From Agrocybe praecox (lineage: Eukaryota; Basidiomycota; Agaricomycetes; Agaricales; Agrocybaceae), in contig OZ024840.1 in NCBI GenBank assembly GCA_964017145.1, positions 2,170,001 to 2,234,000 on the forward strand: 64,000 nucleotides of DNA, in the 5' to 3' direction. The notes under the pieces were generated by a model. That model searched no databases and was not told the origin of the DNA. It saw nothing but the letters and a program-made list of their open reading frames with translations. Below, one piece after another: positions 45,358-56,111 of the stretch. Made by a program: the position numbers and the translations under genes. The stretch's first letter is position 1. Every line of letters begins with the position of its first letter.

Positions 45358-48300
45358 TCATTTTTTATTCATAGATGGGGCACTGATTACATGAGCCCAG
45401 TAGTTTTCCTCTTCTTCTCCGGAAACCGCTAATCCAACCGCTCTCAATAGCAACTCGAATTCCTGCCCGTCCTGCCTTCCCGGAGCCAATACCGTCCCTG
45501 CTACATCCAAAACCAAAAGACGCATGTGTGACGTAGGTAAAGCGGGTAGTTTCTTGTACGGACCCGGCACAGCTCCGCGGGTAGGATGATCTATGTGGAA
45601 ATATGGAACGAGTCTTGATTGGAGCGAAGCGATCGTCTGCAAGTTCCATGTTAGTAAGGCGGGGTTTAGCCAATAGCAAACACGCCGGCGCAAAGAAGAG
45701 GGGACGTACAGTGGATTGCTGTGTTGATTTCGGCCGGTGCTGAAGTATGCGTAGAAGCACGCGCAGGATGGTCTAGGGGTGAGATAGGTTACGAGTAAGT
45801 AGGGGTGTTCCCTGATATAGACATTTGTGTACGTTAAGAAACACTCACTTCTGTATTACTCGGATTCGTATTACCAAGCTCCCATAGAACTTGCGGCAGA
45901 TGCAGGAACCAGGCGTTAAACTTGTCCTTCACTGCAGAGTCTTTTTCCAAGCCCAAGGTAGCTTGGTGATGTGGTTCCAGGCCCAACTATTGGAAAAAGA
46001 AAAAAAGGGAAAAGAAGACGTAATTAGGGGGTGTGCACCTTTGTCGCATTATGCGCCAAGGAGAAAAGAAGAAAAGAAAGACGTACGAGCATGAGTCGCG
46101 CAACGAACTCGATAGTTATACGCTTGCATGTGGACTTGGACGACACCTTCAATGCGTGATCCAAGACCGTATGAATCATCTCGTTCGATTCTTCCTTTTC
46201 TGAACTCGTGCGTTCATTATTGATCAGTGTCCATATCGTAGGCAGCAATGAACGATATGCAGTAGGGTTGATGGCATAACCTATCTGTGTCGAGGAAGCG
46301 GCCTCGCCTCGAAGGCGACGGATGATGTATTGCGTGACCCGCTCTGTCTGGATTGTCGGATTGCCTTTGGAAAGGTGTCCAATGGAGCGAGTCTTGGCCT
46401 TCAAATTCCTCCGTTGCTTCTGACGAGACCGTGACGAAGAAGCATCACTTTGAGAAGCGTTCACTGCCAATGAAGTTAACTCGCAAAAAATGAGATTAAA
46501 CTCCTCGTATGACTGCTCTAGCTGTCCGAAGCGGAATGAAAGATAAGCTTGCATGAGTACTTTTTTCAGACGCGCGCATAGAGATAGGATAAGCATACCT
46601 TGTTATCTCTTGTAGATGCAGGGAAGTAGGGCGCCATATAGTTTACAATCGCCTCCAGGTGCATGATGTGCTCCTGATCGACCTGCATGGCGAATTTGCT
46701 CAATCAATTATGATCAATATTGAACGATATTAACGCACGTCTTCTGGAGCCTGGAGGATGACATGGTATAAGCTCTGTGCTATCCTCACAATCGTCACAA
46801 TTAACTGCAGTTCCACATCCGTTGGAGTAGATCCGGGCGAGAACAATGAGGGTGCACAATCCAGATAAGTCTCGATGATTGTTGAGTGCAAGGTTCCGGC
46901 AAGATGCTGTTCGTATGCTTATTGAATATCGTAAAGAAAAAATAGAGCGCTGTATGATTCTCACAGAAACAAAGCTGGTGCTTGCTAAACGCGAACTTGA
47001 TGCGCTCTCATTGACGGTCAAAATATCCACCGGTGTACCTAAATCGTGCAATGACCATGTTTCACCGACATCTTCGAGTAGAGGGAAGGCTTGGACAAAT
47101 ATGTCGCCTAGATCGTCGTCGTTCTCTACTTCTGGTCGCCAATTACGGGAGACAGCCTTTTGGGAAGCATGTGATTCCAACAGTCTTTCAAAAGAGTGGT
47201 ACGCTTGCAACGATGGAAATGCATTTTTCATGAAAGTGGCATCAAGGGGGGTGTTGGAATTAATCGGTGACCTGGATTTTTGAGTTGATTCTGAGGAATC
47301 AAACGGATTGAGTGCTTCTCGTAAGAAAGTGGAAAGAGATTTTAAAACAACGAGTTTCGACTAGAACAAGGTGTTATGACCAAAGACCGTAAAAAGAAAG
47401 CATTGACATACGGCAGGTGTTAGAACAACGCTTGCTGTCGAAGTCGCCTTTAGCGGGCCTGCATTATTGTGTGAGCTCGGTAATGAACAGAAAAGGTCGA
47501 ACATACCTTCAGTTTCTCCGTATTTGGTCCCTGCATTGAGAATGCCGAGATAACCACCCAAAACGCGACTCCCATGTCCACCCGTTGCCTCGCACCAGCC
47601 GGATATCACACTTTCTGGTATGCAATCTAAGAGGATGTCGAGGAATCGCACGGCGTCTATTCTGATTTCAGGGAAAATGTGGGTTTGTGCAGAGGTGGTG
47701 AATAAGAGAAGTGAAGGGGAATGTGGGAGAAGATCTTCCTAAAATTTCTTTCAATTAAAGGGAGAGGAAAGAAATCTTTGTGCTAACGGAAGGGATTTTA
47801 GGCAATAGCCAAGACATGAAAGATAATAGCTGTTTGCGAACACCTGCATCCTGAGGTTGGTTTCAGTAAACAATCATTTAGTTATGGATATTTGCACGCA
47901 CCTCGTCGCCAATTAATCGTACTACTGCGTTTATTAGAGGCGTTAAACAGGTATCCAGCAGCTCCCAGTTTGCATCAAGGAGTTCTCTTAAACCAAGTAT
48001 GGTGTCTATCAAGATGTGTGAATTAGTTCGAGGACACGGAATCCAAAAGTCTCTGCCTACCTTTCCGTGTTCCTGCATTGTAATGCTTCAAGTGTGATAT
48101 CAGATCCGTAAAGTTCAATTGTCGTCTCGTAATTGGTTCAGAAGCATCTTTTTCGACCGCAATACTTTGAGAAGGTAACGCGATGGCTGAGGAGTATGAT
48201 AAGTTTCGGAAGGTTCGTTTACAAAGAGGACATATAGACTCACACCGAGCTTTGAACGATGTGTCTATTACATTCGAAGGAGTAGCCTTTCCCTTGCCAA

Positions 48301-48419
48301 GTTTCAATTTCGATTTCTACAAAGGATTAGAGATGTTGTCGGAGACATGATACAAAGAGTGGAATGATCACCGAAAAGTCCGCCACTTTCTCCTTCTTCT
48401 TTTTGACGGCTTTTGGCAT
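45358..48419 (-). CDS. IPI1: Pre-rRNA processing protein Ipi1/Tex10-like
   Basis: Component of the Rix1 complex for ITS2 processing and pre-60S maturation. The start at 48419 gives MPKAVKKKKEKVADFSKSKL, KLGKGKATPSNVIDTSFKAR and, after an intron, AIALPSQSI; these are the Ipi1 N-terminal hallmarks. The Ipi1 domain continues LNFTDLISHLKHYNAGTRKD, ILGLRELLDANWELLDTCLT, VVRLIGDEDAGVRKQLL, SFMSWLLPKIPSEDLLPHSP, IRIDAVRFLDILLDCIPESV. A long HEAT-like helical C-terminal half (YSFERLLESHASQKAVSR, LEQSYEEFNLIFCELTSLAV) runs to the stop at 45358, resembling animal Tex10 more than the shorter yeast Ipi1. About ten introns. Confidence 0.88.
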
Positions 48420-48883
48420 TGTAAAAAGCGTGTCGGTCGAGGATTTAAGATGAACAGAATAGAGTTTGTGTTCCAATTGTGTTCAGAGCGAAAATAATGA
48501 TGGCAGAGCCGGACCGTGTTGCCGTCAGCTTGCAAAAAATGATGGGCGCCTTCTTTTGACATTTACTCAGGAGTCAGTGCTCACTCACTTCCAAATCTAC
48601 ATACAACTTTTTATCAAGTCGAGGCTCGAGCATTAATCTGTCTGTATTAGGGAAACACAGCATGGATAATCCTTGGCAAATGCGTTGTTGGTCTCGAATC
48701 TATCGCTCTAGGACATTATACGAAAGTTTACCGACATCAGATGACTGACGGTAACATTACAATCCTACCTCGCCGAACCCATATCATACCGAAGTTAAAC
48801 CGAAGAAACATATAGTTTGAGATGTTCTCTTGTGTTTTCTATAAAGCCATGACTTGATTGACTGCCCTTTATATCAATCATCC
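48420..48883. other. Intergenic region before the mannanase pseudogene
   Basis: About 460 nt, divergent flanks. A TTTATAT element sits about 15 nt before the mannanase ATG. No other gene is seen. Confidence 0.45.
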
Positions 48884-51170
48884 ATGCGTTCTGCACTAAT
48901 TTTGCTTCTTTGCGGTCTGTTGGGTGTTGTGAACACCTCAAGACCCCCTCTTCCAGCTCCAAAAGGCTTATGCCACCCAGAAAAATGGTCAATTTCTGGT
49001 AGACGGTAAACCGTTCGTAAGTTTTCTGTCATATTGTTTTGCATGATATGTCCTGACCAAAGTTCATTTCACGTAGGCATTCGTAGGAGCCAATTCTTAT
49101 GTGAATACCACCTTCTTTGTAGCGAGCGCAAACCCAACTTTATGTTGTTTTTAGTGGCTCCCGCTTTTGACAAGGAACGATGATGTGCATTCGACATTCA
49201 GGCAGATGAAAGATGCAGATGTCAAGGTCCTGCGTACATGGGTACCGTATATCATCTAGTCGTATCACGTTCTCATAACTGATCTGATATCATACCAGGG
49301 ATTTAATGCCATAAATTCCACTGAGCTACCTGCCGCCTTGCATTCAGGTTTAACTTATTATCAAGTAACTTGCGCATATTTGCCTCCCTTGTTTCTTAGA
49401 AGCTAAAAGCTCATGTTGCAGGTCTGGAATGGTACTGAATGGACTTTAAACGACGGGCCACAAGGACTCCAACGGTTGGATTATGTCGTCAACACAGCTG
49501 GACAGTACGGCATTAAGGTTATCCTAGCTTTCGCCAATAACTGGTACGCCATAGTCTGGACTCTATAAGCTATAAGCTAATGGCGAAAACCAACCTTCCA
49601 GGGTGGGATACGGCGTAAGAAGATCTGACGTGAATTTGTAAGAAAGAGAGATGAACTCACTGGTAATTCAGGGATCCGAACTCTATGTGAATTGGATTGC
49701 CGGTTGTGGGAAAACTCACGACGTTTTCTATACAAATCCTAGAATCATCGCCTCCTACCGTTCGCCGAAAAATTTCTCCATATAAAATGTATCGACCAAC
49801 TTGACAATTATCTCCTCTTAATAGAGCGATATGTGAGGACTATCGTGAATAGATACCGCAATTCACCCAACATCTTCGCCTGGGAGTTGATAAACGAAGC
49901 GAGATGTTTGGGTGATCTTCCGGGAGGACCAAATTGTGTCTCGGGAACAGATCTAATAAAATACTGGTACGAGATACAGCCTGACTTCGTTCGTTCTCTG
50001 TACGTAATTTTATGATTTCCACAAGGGCGCCTACTTACAAGTCATTTAGAGATCCACATGTACTGGAGGAGAAGGTCACTTCTATAAACGAACAGAAAAT
50101 ATCGGGTACTGGTATAATGGCACATTTGTCTCCGATTATAACTTCAATGGTCAAGGTTCGTCTGCTCACTTCATCTTACCAAACCCGTCCCTGATCGTTT
50201 TCACAGCTGGGGAAGACTTTGACCTCGACCTGCAATTAGAAAACATCGACTTTGGTACCTATGTGAGCAAGCCTTTCTACTACAACTTGTGAACTATTGG
50301 AGCCCTATTATTTGATCTTTGTATGCAGCACTTATATCCACAGTTCTGATATGTGTTATTATGCCCGGAATGATAGTTTAGCTCAATCTACAGGAATATA
50401 GATATGCGCCTCTGGTCAGTCGCCAATGGATTACCCCTATCGATGATAGCATTGAATTTTTCTTCTAGGATACACAGGGATCCAACTTCACTATTGGGGA
50501 ATTGGGCTTGCTTTGGATACAAATGCATGCCGATTGTAAGCTATGATTCTCCAATGTCATACAATCTTCTCACTTTTAAATCTTACAGCCGCCAAAAAAG
50601 CCAACAAGCCTCTCATTTTTGAAGAATTTTGCGTATTTGGGCTACGTGAGTGTTTCATTGACAGGCTTTTTCTCAATTCAGTCTCAGAAAATAAGACGGA
50701 AATATATCCAGAATGGGTCGACTTAGCCTTGAAGACAAAGCACGCGTGGGTTTCTCTCTTTCTCGAGGACAGCATGTGCTACGTGTGCTCATCGTTTTAC
50801 ACAACGTAGAGGCATCTTACCATGGCAATTTGGCGCAGTTGGCTTGAAAGACCACGGAGGGAATCGCATTATTAAGTACGCGGACGCAATAATCGACGAA
50901 GTAAGTTATCCCTGCCTCAGAAATCAATATCTCACCGAATCTCATACACCCTTTCCTGCAGGTCTCGCCTGATGATGGTAAGTCTTATTTATTTTTTGGC
51001 CGTATGAACACATCTGGACCAATATCTGGTGGGCTTTGCGATATACAAGAATCAAACGGCCGTTTGGAGTATATTCACGTCAGTATCATGTCAAATGTTA
51101 TTTCACATCTTAAAAACTGGATTTTATCTTCAGCAATGCCGCGAAAGTTCAAGCCAGTCGATCGGGGTAA
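48884..51170 (+). pseudogene. GH5 endo-beta-1,4-mannanase, decayed
   Basis: A secreted mannan-degrading enzyme is recognisable over the full length: signal MRSALILLLCGLLGVV, then NGQFLVDGKPF, AFVGANSYWLPLLTRNDDVH, RQMKDADVKVLRTWGFNAIN, GSELYVNWIAGCGKTHDVFY, RYVRTIVNRYRNSPNIFAWE, LINEARC with the acid/base Glu, NIGYWYNGTFVSDYNFNGQG, LIFEEF with the nucleophile Glu and GAVGLKDHGGNRIIKYADAI; it ends KVQASRSG. Breaks: the signal frame does not join the mature frame without a 28-nt intron; a deletion near 50059 shifts the frame between DPH and TGGEG; TGG is TGA at 50347; the intron from 50978 lacks an AG before GGC at 51032. Both catalytic residues and most splice sites survive, so decay is recent. 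Confidence 0.88.
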
Positions 51171-51339
51171 ATTTCGCGCCCTTCACATTGGAAAACTCCC
51201 ATTAAAACCTACACATACACTGTGACATCTTTGTGATAGCTTAACGTCATTGGTGTCGATGTATATCTACAAGTTGTATGAGTATCTGAAGCAAAGAGCG
51301 AGACTTCAGGGGAAATATACAATCATGTCTCCCATCTTA

Positions 51340-51744
51340 TCACCAATCATCTTGACAAACAGCGGTAATGCCCTGCAAATTGGTTGCATGATGTTCGGCG
51401 AGTGGCGCATATTTCTTCTTGACAAATACATCTGTAGTGGATATCTGGGCATCTTTCCATACTTTCACCCTACAAAACCAGAAGATTCAAGCAAGACTCA
51501 AGGCACACTGTCGAGCTGTTCAATGTGCTCACGATATATGCGCCCGTCGATCTTTCTGTCTTAATAAATAACGATATGTAGCTCCCGCAGTTAGCACCAA
51601 AGAGATAGTATCTTCGGGCTGAAGTGATATCGTTGCAGTTGTAGAAAAGCCAAGATCACTTGGGTCGACTTGCAAAGTAAATGACTGGAGTGTGTCGTTC
51701 GTAAATTCCAGCAGTATTTCGAACGGAAGAGTTGAAGTCGGCAT
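51340..51744 (-). CDS. Small protein of unknown family, paralog 1
   Basis: Exon 1 reads MPTSTLPFEILLEFTNDTLQ, SFTLQVDPSDLGFSTTATIS, LQPEDTISLVLTAGATYRYL. A GTGAGC...TTGTAG intron leads to VKVWKDAQISTTDVFVKKKY and LQGITAVCQDDW, stop. About 115 residues, no signal peptide, mostly beta pattern. It is related to the gene at 54956: both show the (E/D)(F/L)TND start, a SL.P.(D/E).(I/L)(S/T)L(V/I)L..G..Y.Y strand pair, an intron at the same place and WKD as the first motif of exon 2. I know of no function; this looks like a basidiomycete-restricted family. Confidence 0.65.
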
Positions 51745-52215
51745 TGTAACAAGTGAAAGGTACGCGCAAGACTTACATCACAGAGTATCCTGATAAGACT
51801 CCTGACCTCTGTTCAATTTACCCACCGGAATTCTGATTACATGACTTGACTTCGGTCGGGCTCCATCTTATTGTTCTTTTCAAATCGGGTAAACATCCAC
51901 CCTCATTACCTCACAGGTGCCGGATACTGCCTTCACTATTATGGAAAGAGCAGTGTTTCTGACATGGTTAGAAGGTAAAGTTCCCTTCGCAGGTCGTGCG
52001 TCATCCAATAAGGGAACTTCCTGCGACGAGTCATGGTTCCCAAGTCAGGATTTTGCCGGAGACAAGTAATCGTTTCAAAATGATCGGTATTGAGATAGAG
52101 AATAGATGCCACGTAAAATAAGGTTCGTCAAGAAGGCCTGATGCATACTGGAAAGAACCACACAAGTAGGCAATCCGTTCGGATTGCGGCTTGGAGGATA
52201 GAAAGTACTATAAAA
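51745..52215. other. Intergenic, no gene seen
   Basis: About 470 nt between the small-protein gene and the NPC2-like gene; no ORF or repeat is supported. Confidence 0.5.
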
Positions 52216-52956
52216 TCACCACAGGCGCGGGAATGGTCGTTTCATGAAGTTAACATTGAGTGAGAGGCATAGCATATCGTCATCGTCTGCTGTGTATCCG
52301 TTGACGGAGACGGTGAACTTGGCTGATAGAACGTCAGTTACAAAAGAGGATTGACAAAACAATCAAGGGACCTTTGGGGATTTCTTTGGGGAGAGCAACG
52401 GTTTGAACGACAGTGTAACTTCCAGGAGAGACAGGACATTGCAGCGTGGCGTTAGCTTTGCGGCTAGACGGAGAATAAGTATATAAGGTATAGTTCATAC
52501 GAAATCGTGTGACGTACGCTTCGTCGCAAACATCGAAGGTCTTCGTCAAAATCTTGACCACTCCTAGTTTTACCGAAACATCTGCGTATGCACCCTCCTA
52601 AAGAGAGATAAAGTCACTATGAAGCGCATAGGTAAGGCTTCCGTACCACAATTTCCTCCTTGACGAAGGCATTAACAGTAACTGTTAGGTCTTCGCCTGG
52701 ACGAGGAGGATCCGGAGACACAGAAATAGACTTGATTTCAACGGGATCCGTTGGAAGGCCTAAGTAATAACTGCATCAAATGCATGCCGTGTATAACAGT
52801 TGTTTAGCATAACTGACCGCAGTCTTTGTAACCCCAACTGTCAGAGGTATGAACCGGGGTGTCAAGAGATTGAAGAGGGAGCTGCTCTGGAACGGACAGA
52901 GCAAAAACTGGGGCTACCAGGCCAAGGCCAGCGACGAAGAGTTGGAAAGGACGCAT
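52216..52956 (-). CDS. NPC2: Secreted NPC2-like / PG-PI transfer protein (ML domain)
   Basis: Sterol- or phospholipid-transfer protein of the vacuole lumen or cell exterior. A signal peptide (MRPFQLFVAGLGLVAPVFAL) precedes SVPEQLPLQSLDTPVHTSDS and WGYKDC with the first ML cysteine. The ML fold continues GLPTDPVEIKSISVSPDPPR, PGEDLTVTVNAFVKEEIVEG, AYADVSVKLGVVKILTKTFD, VCDE and ANATLQCPVSPGSYTVVQTV, ALPKEIPKAKFTVSVNGYTA, DDDDMLCLSLNVNFMKRP. Four introns. PG/PI-TP hallmarks (CPVSPG, AKFTV, CL.L.V.F) are all present. It lies between the two small-protein paralogs. Confidence 0.93.
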
Positions 52957-53195
52957 AGTTAAAGAGCAAACAACGACTCGGAGTCAGTGGTCACCCCACA
53001 AGCAGAGAGTCCTTACCCGCCAGGTAAGTGTCACACAGGTCACATTTAGGTACAGTGCCATCCATTACTGACGTAATGTATTACATAACAGCACCGCCCG
53101 CGCTCCTTTGAAATTGAGAGCTGCCAGTCTGTTTCAAGTCACGGTGAATCTGTCGCCGTACTTTTCCCTCCTGCTTTTCTTTCCTTTCCACTATC

Positions 53196-54359
53196 ATGAA
53201 AAAGGCCAGAGAATACTGCTGCTGTGCAATTCCACTCGTTAATGCTGGAATATATGCTACTTTGATAGAGCAGACGGTATTGGGCATCCTGGTCGGTACC
53301 CTTGCGTTTGCAACACCATCTAGTGAGTATTGGTCATTCCGCAGTCCCATCTTGTTGTTGACAGACCTGCGACTCGTAGTCGTTGGGGCTTCCACCTTTT
53401 CGTGGTCGAAATGGGTCTTGTGTATCATTGCATATATTGGCGCAGGCGTTCAATTGCTAGGATTTATTGGTGTTTCTAGGGCATGTTCTGCACTTTATAC
53501 ACCATGATCTTCCCTAATCTCCAATGTATAGGAAAAACCAAGTTTATTCAAAAGCTATATAACTCTCCATGGAATAGTGACTTCGTTAGGATTCTCCGTC
53601 GCCGCGGCATGGATAATCATGTCCGCTACAAGGCATACAACCGCCAAATCCAAGTGTCTTCTCGACTTCTTCTCAACTGCCGATAGTTCCACAACTACTG
53701 AAGGCGACACCTTATGCACAATATTTCCATGGGTAGATGTTGGCATTATGGGCGGTTTATGGGTCCTCCTCGGGATCTTGCAGGTGAGTTTCTGCACCAA
53801 ATGGATCGGTTTATCTTGCTAAACTATTGCAGATATATCTCATATTCGTAATCGCATCATACGGAGCATCTCAACGTAGGGATCACGAACAACATGACCG
53901 CGTATATGACCCAACACAACCATTGACTGCAGAAAATATTCCTCTCGAGCAAAACGATCCATGGGATTCGCGCCCATCCGGAGAATATCACTACAGCGAC
54001 AAGACAGACCGTCAGACTAATGATTACAAACACCTCCGACAGCAGAGTTCCCTCAGCGCATCAGAGGTATTCAATCAGCCCCATCAGGAACCGAAGGATT
54101 CATTTTCGACTTCTCGCTACGAGTATGACCCAAATCCTCCCTACCCCTCGCGCGCTTATACCCAAGAGCCTGTTCCAACTCCAATCGACAACTATTACTC
54201 ACAAAATGACAATCATTACCAAGCTGTTGAGCGGCCGTCACAGGCTCAGCCCCACCCAGGTAAGACTGACTTGTATTTCTATTCACATTATTTGCTGACA
54301 AGCCGCATCCTTCAGCAGAAGGTTCCCTCGGTCGGAAGACCCCCCGAATGCAATACTGA
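53196..54359 (+). CDS. Four-pass membrane protein, MARVEL-like topology
   Basis: Helices: IPLVNAGIYATLIEQTVLGI, WVLCIIAYIGAGVQLLGFIG, VTSLGFSVAAAWIIMSATRH, and VDVGIMGGLWVLLGILQIYL joined to IFVIASYGASQRR. The N-terminus is MKKAREYCCCAIP with a palmitoylation-suited Cys cluster. A luminal loop (CLLDFFSTADSSTTTEGDTL) joins TM3 and TM4. The cytosolic tail of about 140 residues is Gln/Asp/Tyr/Pro-rich (EYDPNPPYPSRAYTQEPVPT) and ends GRKTPRMQY. The join to exon 3 uses a GC donor (AGG|GCATGT at 53481) or a weak GT nine bases earlier. The family is not named with confidence; such four-pass proteins are frequent as conserved hypotheticals in Agaricomycetes. Confidence 0.72.
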
Positions 54360-54955
54360 CGAATTATGGACATTGATGCGTATTTATACCTGATCTTGGA
54401 CTCGGACATTGTAAAATACGATTTGGATAATAATGATAGCCTTAGGGACACATGTGATGGTTTATTGGAAGGCCGCCTGGGTAACAAGTTTCTGTAAGAG
54501 GCAAGCGCGTCGATTTGAGACTCTCAGAAGATACACACGGCCTCGTTGTTTCTGCACGGCTACCGCTCTGGACTTCTGGCTTGCTTTACAGCTTTGCCGA
54601 TCAAAATTTCCCTGTGATCTTCTCACTAGGGCTTAAGACAATAAACTGCGTGGCAATATGACTTGTCAACAAATTCTCTACTTGACTTGCCATCTCGCCA
54701 ACTACTATTGTCGAATCACTCAAGTCTATTGTGTCTCCTGCTCAATTGTCTTTATTTGAATACCCCCGAACCCATCAAAGTTTGATTTATATACACCACA
54801 GTACGCAGCGCGAAAAGGTCTGGTCGATATCCTCTGTTTTCTCCTTCGCTGGCTCAGTGTATTTCTTATTCTATTTCTTTCTTCTTTCCTAGCAGCGTCT
54901 GCGACGCCTGCAAACCCTTATAATATCTTTCAGTAATCCCTTCATATTGATCACC
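54360..54955. other. Intergenic, no gene seen
   Basis: About 600 nt: the 3' flank of the four-pass protein and the T/C-rich promoter of the next small gene. The frame at 54433-54636 lacks an ATG and shows no family. Confidence 0.5.
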
Positions 54956-55382
54956 ATGCCCACTATAGAGGGTTCCGACGTCTTCCTCGATCTCACTAAT
55001 GACATGCACGACTCTGTTTCTATCCAACTCCTCAAAGACTACGGAAGGAATCCCGATCGAGCAGTTCTGCTGCTACCTACAGAAAGCTTGACCCTCATTT
55101 TGGAATCCGGTTCCTCATACCAATACGCCGTCAAATGTCGCACCAAGGTTGCCAATGTGACGTGAGATTGGGATTTCATGACATTTTATCAATGGGTGAG
55201 GCTAACTGTCCTCTTGAAATTGTAGCGCAAGGTCATGGAAAGATGTAAACTGCTCAATTTCTCAGCTTTTTACGGGAAATGTGACCGATGCAACGTCCTC
55301 CAACGTATCGCCAGCCACCATCAACGGTGTACGCGTTGACTGTCTATGGAAAGACTGTCGATTTAGTATTTGGAATGAATAA
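54956..55382 (+). CDS. Small protein of unknown family, paralog 2
   Basis: MPTIEGSDVFLDLTNDMHDS, VSIQLLKDYGRNPDRAVLLL, PTESLTLILESGSSYQYAVK, CRTKVANVT, intron, RSWKDVNCSISQLFTGNVTD, then INGVRVDCLWKDCRFSIWNE and stop. About 120 residues, no signal peptide. It shares architecture, intron position and key residues with the gene at 51340-51744 and is likely a diverged duplicate on the opposite strand. The cysteines in the last block (VDCLWKDC) are partly shared (TAVCQDDW in paralog 1). Confidence 0.68.
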
Positions 55383-56111
55383 AGGTCGATGAACACGCCA
55401 TTTCTTTTTGCTTTGTCGTGTAAGTGCTTGGCCCACCTCGTCAAGCGAGTTTTCTAAACGTTTGAAATCAGACAGGATTTCCGAAAGCTGGTTTAGGGAA
55501 GACAACGAGAACAAATACCTTAAACACTTGTATTAACACATTCTTATAATAACGACGATACACATACCTAATTGATAGCCTTCTCCCGCATGCTTGGCAG
55601 GTACATAAAAACACTTTCCGTGGAACACCTGTTTTCTCAAGAGGTCTGCTATGATATATGTAATTGAGTGGTACTAGTACGTTCCGAGGAGGGCATCTTA
55701 TTTCTGGGATCGAAATCTGCGGGCTGCGGACCACAAGCGGACCAATTTGTTCCGCTACCTCTACCGACGTCGAGCACAGCGTCAACGTCGGACGAGTGCC
55801 ATACGCGGCGCGCCGGGCGTCGGCGAGGTTACCGTCTGTCACAATGAGTCCTGTTGTTGTGACCGCGGGGACAGTGCTAGAGACTGTTCGGCGGTGCATG
55901 ATCTCAGTCAGAGTTAAATAAACGCATGAGAAGACAATATATCAATAGGAGCAGCAAAACTTTCGGATTTCGGATGCGTCACGGTATGCTTGTTCCTTGT
56001 AACCGACATACGATTAGAGAACGTGTTCGGAATTATATTAGTTATACTAGCTCGGAGAAATGACAATGTCGAGAATTACTCTATTCTTTTCGACGGAGGC
56101 GGTGAAAAGAG
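55383..56111. other. Region with one orphan ORF, no recognised gene
   Basis: Mostly gene-free between convergent genes, except for the orphan ORF at 55468-55899. Confidence 0.4.
55468..55899 (-). CDS. Orphan ORF, possible transposase-fragment or spurious
   Basis: 143 codons opening with ATG (MHRRTVSSTVPAVTTTGLIV). It is GC-rich in its 5' half, unlike its flanks. A Cys-rich patch KVFLCTCQACGRRLSIRYVY resembles, in spacing only, the N-terminal zinc patch of fungal TNP2/plavaka-type transposases. A GTATGT donor follows RRLSI. I do not recognise a domain. It may be a remnant of a mobile element or a lineage-restricted gene. Confidence 0.3.
   Translation of the reverse strand: MHRRTVSSTVPAVTTTGLIVTDGNLADARRAAYGTRPTLTLCSTSVEVAEQIGPLVVRSPQISIPEIRCPPRNVLVPLNYIYHSRPLEKTGVPRKVFLCTCQACGRRLSIRYVYRRYYKNVLIQVFKVFVLVVFPKPAFGNPV

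Noticed and set aside
51031..51170. A gene end for the mannanase through normal splicing
   Set aside because: Before GGCTTTGCG there is no AG acceptor; the exon and ending KVQASRSG are recognisable, but not reachable by a standard intron.
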